The notes below the pieces were generated by a model. It was not told the DNA's origin. It saw only the letters and a program-made list of their open reading frames with translations, and did no database searches. A DNA stretch of 30,518 nucleotides from JACJYC01 sp964558465. Lineage in GTDB: Bacteria > Bacteroidota > Bacteroidia > Chitinophagales > Saprospiraceae. The position numbers and the translations under genes were made by a program. Below, in pieces: positions 9,232 to 17,798 of the stretch (positions are counted from its first letter, which is position 1; each line of letters begins with the position of its first letter). The stretch is taken from positions 1 to 30,518 of the forward strand of contig CAZLEF010000086.1 in assembly GCA_964558465.1 (NCBI GenBank). Reading direction: 5' to 3'.

Positions 9232-10239
9232 ATGATCCGGACAGATATTTTGATCATTGGAGCGGGACCCGTAGGATTGTTTACCGTATTTGAAGCGGGT
9301 CTGGTCAAACTGCGTTGTCATCTGGTAGATTCCCTGGGGCAACCCGGTGGACAATTGGCGGAAATTTATCCCAAGAAACCGATATACGATATTCCCGGGT
9401 ATCCTACCATTCTGGCCAGCGAACTGGTGCATAACCTGCTGGAACAAATCGCTCCGTTCAAACCGGGATTTACATTGGGCGAACGCGCCGAAAGCCTTGA
9501 AAAAACGGAAGACGGCCAGTTTTTGATGCGAACCAGCAGGGGGACCGAGATCAAAGCCCCGGTTGTCGCCATTGCAGGCGGGTTGGGATGTTTTGAACCC
9601 CGCAAACCGCCCATTGACAATCTGGAGCAATTTGAAGACAAAGGCGTAGAATACATCATCCGCAATCCTGAAATTTATCGGGACAAAAGGGTGGTAGTGG
9701 CCGGCGGAGGAGATTCGGCGCTGGACTGGACCATCTTCCTGGCCGACATCGCCAGGGAAGTTACGCTGGTTCACCGGCGCAAAGAATTCAGGGGCGCGCC
9801 CGATTCAACCGAAAAAGTGTTTGAACTGGCTAAATCCGGAAAGGTCAACCTGGTTACCGATGCGCAGGTGGTGGGACTGAACGGAAACGGCAGCCTCAAC
9901 GCAGTGGTGATCGCACAAAAAGACAAGGGCAATGTACCCTATCCGACGGATCACTTCATCCCCCTTTTCGGTTTGTCGCCCAAACTGGGCCCCATCGGAG
10001 AATGGGGGTTGAATATTGACAATGACGCCATCGTGGTGAATACCGTTGATTACAGCACCAACGTCCCGGGCATTTACGCCGTCGGCGATATCAATACCTA
10101 TCCCGGTAAACTTAAACTCATCCTTTGCGGTTTTCATGAGGCAACGCTGATGGTCCAGTCGGCCTTTAAACATATTTACCCTGACCGGAAGCTGAGTTTC
10201 AAATATACGACCGTGCAGGGGGTGGAGGGGTTTGAGTAG
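9232..10239 (+). CDS. Ferredoxin--NADP(+) reductase, thioredoxin-reductase-like type
   Basis: A 335-residue cytosolic flavoprotein of the TrxR-like ferredoxin-NADP reductase group (as in Bacillus YumC and Chlorobium FNR), exchanging electrons between NADPH and ferredoxin. Seen: the FAD-binding GAGPVG at 10-15, GGQLAEIYPKKPIYDIPGYP near 39-58, the NADPH-binding GGGDSA at 158-163 followed by HRRKEFRG, and a C-terminal FAD motif GIYAVGDINTYPGKLKLI. The redox CxxC of true thioredoxin reductase is absent, which separates it from TrxB. The start is ATG 9232, directly downstream of a -7 box. Its stop codon is the first base triplet of a 7-bp repeat array. It is transcribed divergently from the CHU_C gene. 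No ferredoxin gene is adjacent. Confidence 0.9.
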   Translation: MIRTDILIIGAGPVGLFTVFEAGLVKLRCHLVDSLGQPGGQLAEIYPKKPIYDIPGYPTILASELVHNLLEQIAPFKPGFTLGERAESLEKTEDGQFLMRTSRGTEIKAPVVAIAGGLGCFEPRKPPIDNLEQFEDKGVEYIIRNPEIYRDKRVVVAGGGDSALDWTIFLADIAREVTLVHRRKEFRGAPDSTEKVFELAKSGKVNLVTDAQVVGLNGNGSLNAVVIAQKDKGNVPYPTDHFIPLFGLSPKLGPIGEWGLNIDNDAIVVNTVDYSTNVPGIYAVGDINTYPGKLKLILCGFHEATLMVQSAFKHIYPDRKLSFKYTTVQGVEGFE

Positions 10240-10265
10240 TTGTCAGTTGTCAGTTGTCAGTTGTG
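10238..10265. repeat. 7-bp tandem array (AGTTGTC x3, AGTTGTG)
   Basis: Four heptamers begin inside the TAG stop codon of the ferredoxin-NADP reductase gene. The unit differs by one base from the AGTTGGC family near clpX. Confidence 0.88.
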
Positions 10266-10272
10266 AGTCAGG

Positions 10273-10294
10273 CCTCTGAGCGTAGTCGAAGAGG
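10273..10294. repeat. Short imperfect palindrome containing GAGCGTAGTCGA
   Basis: Arms CCTCT (10273-10277) and AGAGG (10290-10294) enclose GAGCGTAGTCGA. Sequences of the type GAGCGnAGTCGAAG are, from general knowledge, common intergenic repeats in bacterial genomes, so this may be a REP-like unit or a weak terminator after the reductase gene. No T-run follows it. Confidence 0.5.
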
Positions 10295-10348
10295 ATCTAT
10301 ATTATAAAATTCAGGCAAACAAGAGTTGCGCCTGGAAATATCAAATAA

Positions 10349-12376
10349 ATGCAATTTGTTTACCCGGCTTTTTTATTTGCCTTAGCCGCGCTGGCTATAC
10401 CCATTATTATTCACTTGTTTTATTTCAGGCGCTTTCGCAAGGTGTACTTCACCAATGTACGTTTTCTGAAAGAAGTAAAGGAAGATACGAGCGCCCGTTC
10501 CAAATTGCGCAATTTGCTGGTATTGCTGGCCCGTTGTCTGGCCGTTATTTTTTTGGTCCTCGCTTTTGTTCAACCCTTTATTCCCCGTGACGCGGAGGTA
10601 AAACAGGGCCGAAAAGGGATCAGCATATTTATCGACAACTCCTTCAGCATGTCGGCGCTAAGCGAGGATGTTCCTCTGTTGGAGAAAGCCAAACAACGCG
10701 CCCGCGAGATCGTCCGGGCTTATCAGGTGGAGGATGAATTTCAGGTGCTGACCAATGATTTTGAGGGACGGCACCAGCGCATGGTGAGCCAGGAAGACGC
10801 TTTGGCGCTGATTGATGAAGTCGGGATCACCCCAGGCGTCAGGGAGTTGAGCCGCGTGATCACCCGGCAAAAACAAGCGCTCGCCACTGCCGACGTGGAC
10901 ATCCAGACGGCCTATATCATCTCCGATTTTCAACGCAATATCACAGATATCAACAATTTTCAGGATTCGAGCATCCAACTCAATCTGGTCCCCCTGCAGG
11001 CGGTACAGGAACGCAATATCGCCATCGATTCGGCCTGGTTCGAGGCGCCGGTCCAGATGATCGGGCAAAACAACCCGCTGCTGGTCCGGATCAAAAACCT
11101 GAGCGACGAAGCCGCCGACAACCTTCGCCTTTCCATTCATTACGACGGTCAGACCAAACCCGTGGGCGAACAGGTCATACCCGCACAATCTTTCATCGTG
11201 GATACCGTCAATCTGATCGTGCAACGCCCGGGCTGGTATCAGGCGGAACTGGCCGTTACGGACTATCCGGTCCAGTTTGACGACAAATATTACCTCACCT
11301 TCAAGGTGGCGGACAAGATCAAAGTGCTGGTGATCAACGAAGACCAGTCGAACCGGTACCTCGAAGCCGCCCTGGGCGGCATCAGTTATTTTCAGATGAC
11401 AAATGCCCTGAGTCGCAATATTGATTATTCGGTATTTGCCGACAACCAGTTGCTGATCCTGCACGAACTGTCTTCCATTTCATCCGGGCTGGCCTCAGAG
11501 GTGAAACAATTTGCAGAGAACGGCGGCAACGTGCTGGTGTTCCCGGCCCGGAACATCAATCTGGAAACTTATCGCAGTTTTCTCGCCGGTTTTCCGGCCA
11601 ACGAGTTTATGGGGTGGGAAGACCAGGCGCGTGAAGTCGGCCAGATCAATACCGAAGAATTTGTGTTCAACGACGTTTTTGAAAACCGGAGCGCCAACCT
11701 AAAACTGCCCTCCACGGTGGGCAATTACCGCCAGTCGGGCTTCGGCGCCCGCAAGGAGGAAGTGCTGCTGGCTTACCGCGACGGCAATTCTTTTCTTTCC
11801 AAATACCAGATCGGCCAGGGGGTGCTGTACGTATGCGCAGCCCCGCTTGGCGAGGAATACAACAACCTGGTGCGCAATGCCGAGATCTTTGTGCCGATGT
11901 TGTACAAAATGGCGCTTTCCGCCGGCAAACGCCGCCCCATCCAGTACACCCTCGGGCAGGATGAACTGGTGGAAGCCGACCATAAAAATACAACGGGAGA
12001 GATCGTTTACAAACTGAAAGGCGTCGCCGAAGAATTTATACCCGAACAGCGCATTGTCGGCGCCAAGGTATTTCTCAATATCCGGAATGACATCAAGGAG
12101 GCCGGGTTTTACGACTTGTTCCTCCGCACCGAAGAAAAACTGGACCAGTTCGCCTTCAACTACGACCGCAAGGAATCCGTCCTGGAATATTACAATCCTT
12201 CCGACCTGCGCGAATTTGCCGGCCCCCTGGCCAGCGTGATCACCGCCGCCGACAACGATGTACTCACCGCCCGGATCGAGGAACGCAGCCAGGGGTTGGT
12301 GCTTTGGCGCTGGTGCCTGGTACTCGCTTTGTTGTTTTTGGGGGTGGAGATTTTGTTGTTGCGGTTTTGGAGGTAG
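10349..12376 (+). CDS. BatA-like membrane protein with von Willebrand A-type domain
   Basis: A 675-residue inner-membrane protein. Residues 1-80 match the double-anchor BatA N-terminal domain: PAFLFALAALAIPIIIHLF as helix 1, a FRRFRKVYFTNVRFL linker, and a second helix about 56-76. A VWA-like segment follows with an intact metal-site motif D96-x-S98-x-S100 (FIDNSFSMS). The long middle region (about 230-640) has an unannotated beta-rich/ThuA-like look, and a final helix covers about 648-671. Family members in Bacteroidota occur in bat aerotolerance-type and MoxR-associated loci, but no MoxR ATPase, DUF58 or other bat gene is adjacent here. The biochemical role is unknown. The start is the ATG at 10349; no convincing -7 box was found. 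Confidence 0.85.
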   Translation: MQFVYPAFLFALAALAIPIIIHLFYFRRFRKVYFTNVRFLKEVKEDTSARSKLRNLLVLLARCLAVIFLVLAFVQPFIPRDAEVKQGRKGISIFIDNSFSMSALSEDVPLLEKAKQRAREIVRAYQVEDEFQVLTNDFEGRHQRMVSQEDALALIDEVGITPGVRELSRVITRQKQALATADVDIQTAYIISDFQRNITDINNFQDSSIQLNLVPLQAVQERNIAIDSAWFEAPVQMIGQNNPLLVRIKNLSDEAADNLRLSIHYDGQTKPVGEQVIPAQSFIVDTVNLIVQRPGWYQAELAVTDYPVQFDDKYYLTFKVADKIKVLVINEDQSNRYLEAALGGISYFQMTNALSRNIDYSVFADNQLLILHELSSISSGLASEVKQFAENGGNVLVFPARNINLETYRSFLAGFPANEFMGWEDQAREVGQINTEEFVFNDVFENRSANLKLPSTVGNYRQSGFGARKEEVLLAYRDGNSFLSKYQIGQGVLYVCAAPLGEEYNNLVRNAEIFVPMLYKMALSAGKRRPIQYTLGQDELVEADHKNTTGEIVYKLKGVAEEFIPEQRIVGAKVFLNIRNDIKEAGFYDLFLRTEEKLDQFAFNYDRKESVLEYYNPSDLREFAGPLASVITAADNDVLTARIEERSQGLVLWRWCLVLALLFLGVEILLLRFWR

Positions 12377-12421
12377 GGGATCACTGAGGGCGTCTAGGAA
12401 TGAAACACAATTTTTTTATTT

Positions 12422-12518
12422 CACCACATAAGACACATAGGTCACATAAGGTCATTCAGGTTCGCCGAAGGCGAGCCTGAATGTTGAAACTTATGTTTTC
12501 TATGTATCTTATGTGGTG
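12422..12518. repeat. Inverted repeat with arms of three 9-bp units and a nested hairpin
   Basis: Outer arms 12422-12440 and 12500-12518 pair over 19 bp with one mismatch. Each arm is built of 9-bp units: CACATAAGA-type at 12425-12451 and CTTATGTTT-type at 12490-12516. A second stem lies inside: 12453-12466 pairs with 12470-12483 over 14 bp (one G-T) around a GAA loop. The element lies between convergent genes and could end transcripts from both sides, although no T-run flanks the inner stem. The remaining gap, 12519-12621, has only a TAGGC/GCCTA mini-hairpin. A related element is at 26498-26585. Confidence 0.85.
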
Positions 12519-12621
12519 GAAAAACAATACCGTGTTTGTGAAAAGGGGAGGAGCGGTGTAATGAAGCGTTCTTCAGTTAATCTCTCTTTGTTCCGGGTAG
12601 GCTTCGCCTATCGGTCACCGG

Positions 12622-12662
12622 CTGTCAACTGAAAACTTTTGACTAACTACTAAGGCTGTCAG
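12622..12662. repeat. Degenerate 7-bp array overlapping a stop codon
   Basis: Units beginning CT recur every 7 bp (12622, 12629, 12636, 12643, 12650, then 12656 after a 1-bp slip). The first and last are CTGTCAA and CTGTCAG. The last unit spans the TGA (12659-12661) of the WG-repeat lipoprotein gene. It looks like an eroded copy of the array near the reductase gene. Confidence 0.55.
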
Positions 12663-13219
12663 TTCCCCCCGGATGATCCGGTTTCCTTGCCCGTTTTATC
12701 GATTGTCATCCAGTTGTCGCTCTGCCATTCACTGTGTTCTCCCAGGGTTTTTGTGGCGCAGTCGTTGCTCACCCGGGTTATGCCGTTTTCAAAAGGGAAT
12801 GCACATGCAAATTGGGGCTGAATGACGATCGCATAGGTTTTTGCATCCGCAAAGCCGATCTTGCCGTTTTGGACGATCCGGAACAGCCCGTCCGAAGGGT
12901 AGTCGGGGCCGTTATCGTAGGAAAAGACTTCGTACAGTATCTTTTCCTGGCGGTCGATAACCACAAAACCCGACCCATCCTTTGTGACAAGGGCATAGTT
13001 GGCAAAGGTGTCCGTGAAACAATAGGCGTACTTCCCGACCGGGATGATCATGTCGCCGGCCAGGTTGCGATAACCGTATCCACCCACCGCGGTGTCTTCC
13101 ACCAAAAGCAGGAAATCACCGGTTGGACCGGCTGGTTCCCGGGGCGTTGAGCCGCAACCCATCAGGCTGTTGACCAGAATGAAAAGGCATGTTTTGAAAA
13201 ACGTGGAATGGAATTTCAT
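12659..13219 (-). CDS. WG-repeat-like lipoprotein of unknown function
   Basis: A 186-residue predicted lipoprotein. The signal peptide ends in NSLMGCGS, giving a lipobox with Cys22, so the ATG at 13219 is preferred over the upstream in-frame start at 13294. The mature part has WG/beta-propeller-like segments: GYRNLAGDMIIPVGKYAY, SGFVVIDRQEKILYEVFSY and GKIGFADAKTYAIVIQPQF, about 50 residues apart. WG-repeat proteins are common in Bacteroidota and are thought to fold into beta-structures; no enzymatic motif is visible. The gene stands alone on the minus strand, converges on the BatA-like gene, and ends in a degenerate heptamer repeat. The upstream 189 bp holds no clear -7 box. Confidence 0.72.
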   Translation of the reverse strand: MKFHSTFFKTCLFILVNSLMGCGSTPREPAGPTGDFLLLVEDTAVGGYGYRNLAGDMIIPVGKYAYCFTDTFANYALVTKDGSGFVVIDRQEKILYEVFSYDNGPDYPSDGLFRIVQNGKIGFADAKTYAIVIQPQFACAFPFENGITRVSNDCATKTLGEHSEWQSDNWMTIDKTGKETGSSGGN

Positions 13220-13408
13220 TTTTTTTACTTTAATATTAAACATCATTGCCAGTGAATCCGGATAACGCCGGGGAAAATGGGTTGAAACGGCCAACGGCCT
13301 CCCGGTTTGTGGATATTCATTTGAAGGACGCGGGAAAGGTTACCCGGAAAGCCGAAAAAACGTAAAAGAAAGGGGGAAGACTGTTTCCACAGGATATTTC
13401 GGTCGGAA

Positions 13409-14182
13409 TTACCCGGACAGGCAGCCCAGGCTTTTTATCCACGCCAGATCGGTTTCTGAAAAAGCAGGCCGTGGCGGTTCCACACCATAATTAACAGATT
13501 TTTCGTAAAAACCTTGATCATATAAATCTTTTAATGCCCGATGCAAATCCAGAAAAGTATCCTCATCGGGATGTTTTAGGGGAACGGGAATAACGGGAAG
13601 AGGATCTTTAACGTCGAAGGCCCATACCTGGGTTTTGCCGGCTCCGGCCCTTAAAAGTGTGACCAGATAATGCGACTTTGGCAGGTAAGGATGCTCCAGG
13701 GGGCGCTCGCCTCGCCGCACGAGGTCGATCTCGATGAGATGGACGCCGGCGTAATGCAGGCGAAGGCGTTTCTCCCGGTAGGGGAGGAGTCCCGGTTTGC
13801 GCTTGTTTACAGGAGAAAGAATTTCGACGGCGGTAATGAGTTGGTTTCCCGTCCTGTCTCTGATTTCAACGACGGGAATTCGCACTTCAACGGGTTTGAT
13901 GGCAGGAAGTATAAGCGTTTCCGGGGTGGTTTCCTTGCCATACTCCGGCGCAGGCTCCCTGAGCAGATCGGTTCTTCTGAAAATTTCGACATCCGGGTAC
14001 ATGATGCCGATATCCTCTTCCGGAGACGTGTCTTCCACGGTGTAATTATTCAAATGGACGACATATTGAGGGCCAAGGCGGGGCGCCAACTGCACTTTGA
14101 TCAAATAAGAAAGGCTGTCATGAACATCCGGCCAAAGATGCCCTTCAAGATAGGGGTCCATTCCCGGGAAAGGTGATGGCAT
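13409..14182 (-). CDS. DUF4058 family protein
   Basis: A 257-residue protein opening with MPSPFPGMDPYLEGHLWPDVH, the hallmark start of DUF4058, with the family's following IYPDVE-like strand (GIMYPDVEIFRR) and a TAVEILSPVNKRKPG block. That block resembles the core of a restriction-endonuclease-like fold (inference). Function is unknown. No signal peptide or membrane helix is seen, so it is probably cytosolic. Length is normal for the family and the gene seems intact. It lies 55 bp downstream of... nothing on its own strand but 55 bp upstream of the GH97 stop in coordinate order, with its own -7 box in that gap, so it is transcribed separately from GH97. DUF4058 is, from general knowledge, most abundant in cyanobacteria and planctomycetes, which raises the possibility of transfer. 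Confidence 0.85.
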   Translation of the reverse strand: MPSPFPGMDPYLEGHLWPDVHDSLSYLIKVQLAPRLGPQYVVHLNNYTVEDTSPEEDIGIMYPDVEIFRRTDLLREPAPEYGKETTPETLILPAIKPVEVRIPVVEIRDRTGNQLITAVEILSPVNKRKPGLLPYREKRLRLHYAGVHLIEIDLVRRGERPLEHPYLPKSHYLVTLLRAGAGKTQVWAFDVKDPLPVIPVPLKHPDEDTFLDLHRALKDLYDQGFYEKSVNYGVEPPRPAFSETDLAWIKSLGCLSG

Positions 14183-14197
14183 GATCTGTACTTTTCA

Positions 14198-14205
14198 CAA
14201 AAATA
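14198..14205 (-). promoter_or_regulatory. Putative -7 box (TATTTTTG) for the DUF4058 gene
   Basis: On the minus strand TATTTTTG fits TAnnTTTG and ends 15 bp upstream of the ATG at 14182. It lies in the 55-bp gap after the GH97 stop codon. No -33 element was found, so confidence is modest. Confidence 0.4.
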
Positions 14206-14237
14206 AGAAATCGCGCTGATAATCGGAGGCTGGCTTA

Positions 14238-16322
14238 TTATTCCTCTCCGATCTCCATCAGACTGATCGCGAGCCCGCCGCCGGGGGCCAGGGTGAATTC
14301 CATTTCGGTCCCGCGGTCGATCGTTGTTTCCTCAATGGTGATGCTGGTCGGATTGTCGTTCCAATGGGCGTCAGGGCCGTCTTTGTAAATCACGGCCTTG
14401 TATTTTTTGCCCCTTTCCAGAAAGTCGAAATCGATGGTGATATTGCGTCCGTTTTCATCCGTGATGCTGCCCAGGAACCAGTTGCCGGTCCCCCTTTCCT
14501 GGCGGGCGATGGTGACAAAATCGCCCACTTCGCCGTCGAGCACCACGGTTTGTTCCCAATCCACGCCGACATCCCGGATAAACTGGAAGGCGGGTTGGTT
14601 TTCGTAATGTTCGATCAGGTCGGCGGCCATCTGGACGGGGCTGTAGATCACCACGTACAGGGCGAGTTGTTGCGCCAGGGTCGTATTGATCTGGCTGGTC
14701 TCTTTGTAGGGCTGCAATTTGATCTTGAAAATGCCCGGAGTAAAGTCGATCGGACCGGCCAGCATGCGGGTAAAAGCGACGATAGGCAGGTGTTCCGGCG
14801 GGTTGCCGCCTTCAACCGACCAGGCGTTGAATTCCTGTCCGCGCAGGCCTTCACGGGAGATGAAATTGGGAAAAGTGCGCCGCAAGCCGGTATCCTTGAT
14901 CGGCTCATGCGCGTTGACGGCTACCTTGTACCTGGCGCCCATATCTACCACCCGCTGATAATGGTTGACCATCCATTGCCCGTGGTGGTATTCGCCTTTG
15001 GGAATGATCTTGCCCACATAACCGGTTTTGACGGCGTGGATGCCCAGGCGGTTCATCAGGGCGTAGGCGGTGTCGAGTTGCAGGTCGTAGGTGCGCGGGG
15101 CGGATGAGGTTTCGTGGTGCATGATCATTTCCACGCCCTTTTCTTTGGCGTAGCGCACCACTTCCTCCAGGTTGTAATCGGGGTAGGGCGTCACAAAATC
15201 AAACACCCCTTCGCGGTCTTCAAATCCGATCCAGTGTTCCCAGCCGGTGTTCCAGCCCTCCACCAGGACGCCTCCGATGTTATTGGCGGCTGCGAAGTCG
15301 ATATACCTTTTTGTATTGGCGGTGGTAGCGCCATGTTTGCCGCCGGCCATATCCCAGCCGGATTTGCCGAGGTGCATTTCCCACCAGATGCCCACGTATT
15401 TTTTGGGTTTGAACCAGGAAACGTCGCCCAACTGGTTGGGTTCGTTGAGGTTGAGGATGAGTTTGGAATCAATCAGTCCTTTGGCGTCGTCGCTGATCTG
15501 GATAGTCCGCCAGGGCGTATTAAAGGGGACGGCGCGTTTGACCTTGTGCCCCAGCCGGTCGGAACCCACCAGTTCGCTTTGCATCAACAAATTTTCCCTG
15601 TCGATCTTGAGGGTCATATCGGCGTAATCGATCAGGGCGGCCTCGTGGAAACTCAGGTGCAGGCCTTCGTCGGTGCGCATGGTGAGCGGGGTATTGACGG
15701 CGTTTTCGGGGATATAGGTTTGCGCCAGGTTGGGGTGGTCGCGTTTGGCGATGGCGTCGATCTCCGAAAATTTAGAGGTATTGTAGAGGTGTTCGTAGAT
15801 GTCCCAGTCGCCGGGGGCCCACCAGCAGGTATGGTCGCCGGTAAGTTTGAATTGGGTATTTTCATCCATGACGGTCACCTCTTGCATGCCCGGTTGTTCG
15901 GGGAATTCGCTGCGGAACCCCAGCCCGTCGTCGTACACCCGGAAGCGGATGTTGAGCAGGCGGTTGGGCGGGGTGTTTTCCTGGAGTTGCACCATCAGTT
16001 CGGTGTATTCGTTGCGTACCTCGCGTTGTTCGCCCCAGGGCATTTCCCAGGTTTCGTTGATGCCGAGTACTTCGCTGCTCACGATGATCAGGTTGCTGTC
16101 GAGCGGCGCCATGCCCTGGAATTCAAAACCGATGGTTGAAGTATCGATCACCGTTTTGCGCCCGTGTTTGACCAGATAGGCGGGTACGCCGCCTTTCAAC
16201 AAGAAAAAAGAAACGCTGTTGGTTTTGGAGGGCGATTTGACCTGGAGGGTTTCCGGGCCTTCCGTCTGGTTACAGGCGGCGATCAGGAAGAGGGACAAAA
16301 ACAGGAGATACATTTTTTTCAT
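14238..16322 (-). CDS. Glycoside hydrolase family 97, SusB-like alpha-glucosidase lipoprotein
   Basis: A 694-residue GH97 enzyme. The signal peptide ends in FLIAAC, a lipobox with Cys17, so it is membrane-anchored in the periplasm or at the surface. The N-terminal beta-sandwich covers roughly 25-300, the TIM barrel (from YVGIWWEMH) about 309-590, and a C-terminal beta domain follows. Against Bacteroides SusB as I recall it (E439, E508, E526, E532), the matching residues are present with identical spacing: E404 in MHHETS, E473 in NAHEP, E491 and E497 in REGLRGQE. This predicts the inverting, calcium-dependent alpha-glucosidase branch rather than the retaining alpha-galactosidase branch. No SusC/SusD or regulator is adjacent, so it is not in a classic utilisation locus. 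It follows the T9SS type A gene by 44 bp on the same strand and may be co-transcribed with it. Confidence 0.93.
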   Translation of the reverse strand: MKKMYLLFLSLFLIAACNQTEGPETLQVKSPSKTNSVSFFLLKGGVPAYLVKHGRKTVIDTSTIGFEFQGMAPLDSNLIIVSSEVLGINETWEMPWGEQREVRNEYTELMVQLQENTPPNRLLNIRFRVYDDGLGFRSEFPEQPGMQEVTVMDENTQFKLTGDHTCWWAPGDWDIYEHLYNTSKFSEIDAIAKRDHPNLAQTYIPENAVNTPLTMRTDEGLHLSFHEAALIDYADMTLKIDRENLLMQSELVGSDRLGHKVKRAVPFNTPWRTIQISDDAKGLIDSKLILNLNEPNQLGDVSWFKPKKYVGIWWEMHLGKSGWDMAGGKHGATTANTKRYIDFAAANNIGGVLVEGWNTGWEHWIGFEDREGVFDFVTPYPDYNLEEVVRYAKEKGVEMIMHHETSSAPRTYDLQLDTAYALMNRLGIHAVKTGYVGKIIPKGEYHHGQWMVNHYQRVVDMGARYKVAVNAHEPIKDTGLRRTFPNFISREGLRGQEFNAWSVEGGNPPEHLPIVAFTRMLAGPIDFTPGIFKIKLQPYKETSQINTTLAQQLALYVVIYSPVQMAADLIEHYENQPAFQFIRDVGVDWEQTVVLDGEVGDFVTIARQERGTGNWFLGSITDENGRNITIDFDFLERGKKYKAVIYKDGPDAHWNDNPTSITIEETTIDRGTEMEFTLAPGGGLAISLMEIGEE

Positions 16323-16366
16323 TTCGGACGCTTTGAATTTCTGGCTGAAAGTCCGAAAAAAAGTGG

Positions 16367-17755
16367 TTATTTTGAAATTTTGCAGGTAAAAAGTTCATTT
16401 CCGATTCGGATTTCCAGCAAGTAGATTCCTTGCGGGAGCATGCTCGTATCCAAATATGGTTGGCTAGGCAAAAGCTGACCACTCTGTAGGGGAATGCCGC
16501 CAACTGTAATCAACCTGTAATTCAAAATACCCTGGTGTTCGGGGTTCAGCCGGATTTGGAGGAGGTCCGAAGCGGGATTGGGGAACACCTCAAGCCGCCG
16601 TTTTGCAAAAACCGGATGTGATCCGGAGATGAAACCCTCCGCTACCCGGTACCGGATGAGCTTGAAGGCCGAATAACCCGTAGCGGCAAAATCATCTTTA
16701 GCTTTGAAAACAACCTGATAGGGTTGCCGCCTCAAATGCTCCTGGCGCACAATCCAATAAAACCGGCCGCTTCCCATATTGCCGGTTACCTGCTGGGTGA
16801 AGGTCGCCGGCTGGTCAAAAAAACCGTAAAGCCCGCTGCTCGAAGTGAAGGTTACCAATTGGGTTGGGTTGTTGTCAAAAACGGAAGCATCAACAATTAC
16901 CGTATCGCCGACGGCAACCTCCTGGATTTCGTATTCCACGGTATTGAGCACAATCTCCGGCGCCTGGTTTTCGCCGGTCAGTACCTGAATCTGAAAATCC
17001 CGGATCACTTTGTCGATGAGTTGTCCGTCGCGATAGGATTTGACGAGAACAGCCAGGTTGTAGAGTCCGGTCTGCTGCGGAGCATTCCAGACGAGTTCGC
17101 CGGTCTCCGGGTCCAGCGTAAGTTGGTTTTCGGGCCCGGGGGCGATTTCCGTCAAAGCCAGGTATGCTGGAACAGGGTCTTCAAATCCCATCAGCGGAAC
17201 CGCCAATTCATAGGCAACGCTATCATCGTCGATATCAAAAGCGTTGACTACATGCCTAAATGGAAACCCGCGCCAGGCGAAATCCACGGGCGCTTCCAAA
17301 AGGACAGGCGAATGATTGCCTTCAGCATTTTCCAACACCTGAAGTTCGGCTTCGACATAAAATTTCGTTTGCTCGGAATTGGGATAGTTCACATTGATGA
17401 TGCCGCCGTTCCGGTTCGGATCAAAGGTATAGATCAGGTATTTTCCCGGACTATGGTAGGTATGCGTCCCGGTATAGATATGTTTTCCGAAGCCGGTTGC
17501 GATAATTTCACCCTCCGGTATGCCGTTGTTGTCGGCATCGAGGCCGTTTGCCCTTTTTACCTGTTCACAAAAACCGTCACCCCAGCAAATGAGGACGGAA
17601 TCTCTTTTTATTTCGGCAAAATTGGAATAATAGACCACCGAGGCGCTCACCGTTTGATCTCCCGTTTGCCTGAAACAAATTTCAGTGCTTCGCTGTTGCG
17701 CGGTGGCGGCTCCAGCGAGGCAAATGGTGAAGATGATCAGGAGATGTTTTTTCAC
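16367..17755 (-). CDS. Secreted protein with type A T9SS sorting domain
   Basis: A 462-residue secreted protein. A GTG at 17755 is chosen because it begins a clean signal peptide (VKKHLLIIFTICLAGAATAQ); reading further upstream would only translate the opposite frame of the HepT remnant. The last ~75 residues (RLEVFPNPASDLLQI ... LPQGIYLLEI ... CKISK) are a typical Por-secretion type A domain. The middle contains a PKD/cadherin-like region with DIDDDSVAYEL and a putative-Ig LDPETGELVWNAPQQTGLYNL segment. No enzymatic motif is recognised. It is likely exported through the T9SS and anchored or released at the cell surface. Alternative: start at a downstream codon, which would lose the signal peptide. 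It is 44 bp upstream of the GH97 gene on the same strand. Confidence 0.85.
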   Translation of the reverse strand: MKKHLLIIFTICLAGAATAQQRSTEICFRQTGDQTVSASVVYYSNFAEIKRDSVLICWGDGFCEQVKRANGLDADNNGIPEGEIIATGFGKHIYTGTHTYHSPGKYLIYTFDPNRNGGIINVNYPNSEQTKFYVEAELQVLENAEGNHSPVLLEAPVDFAWRGFPFRHVVNAFDIDDDSVAYELAVPLMGFEDPVPAYLALTEIAPGPENQLTLDPETGELVWNAPQQTGLYNLAVLVKSYRDGQLIDKVIRDFQIQVLTGENQAPEIVLNTVEYEIQEVAVGDTVIVDASVFDNNPTQLVTFTSSSGLYGFFDQPATFTQQVTGNMGSGRFYWIVRQEHLRRQPYQVVFKAKDDFAATGYSAFKLIRYRVAEGFISGSHPVFAKRRLEVFPNPASDLLQIRLNPEHQGILNYRLITVGGIPLQSGQLLPSQPYLDTSMLPQGIYLLEIRIGNELFTCKISK

Positions 17756-17798
17756 GTGGTTGATTTGACAGTTTAAACAAAAAAAAACAATCGGAAAA

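Noticed and set aside
12377..12621. Small RNA gene or riboswitch in the gap
   Set aside because: The structure is explained by the inverted repeat; no known riboswitch core was recognised.
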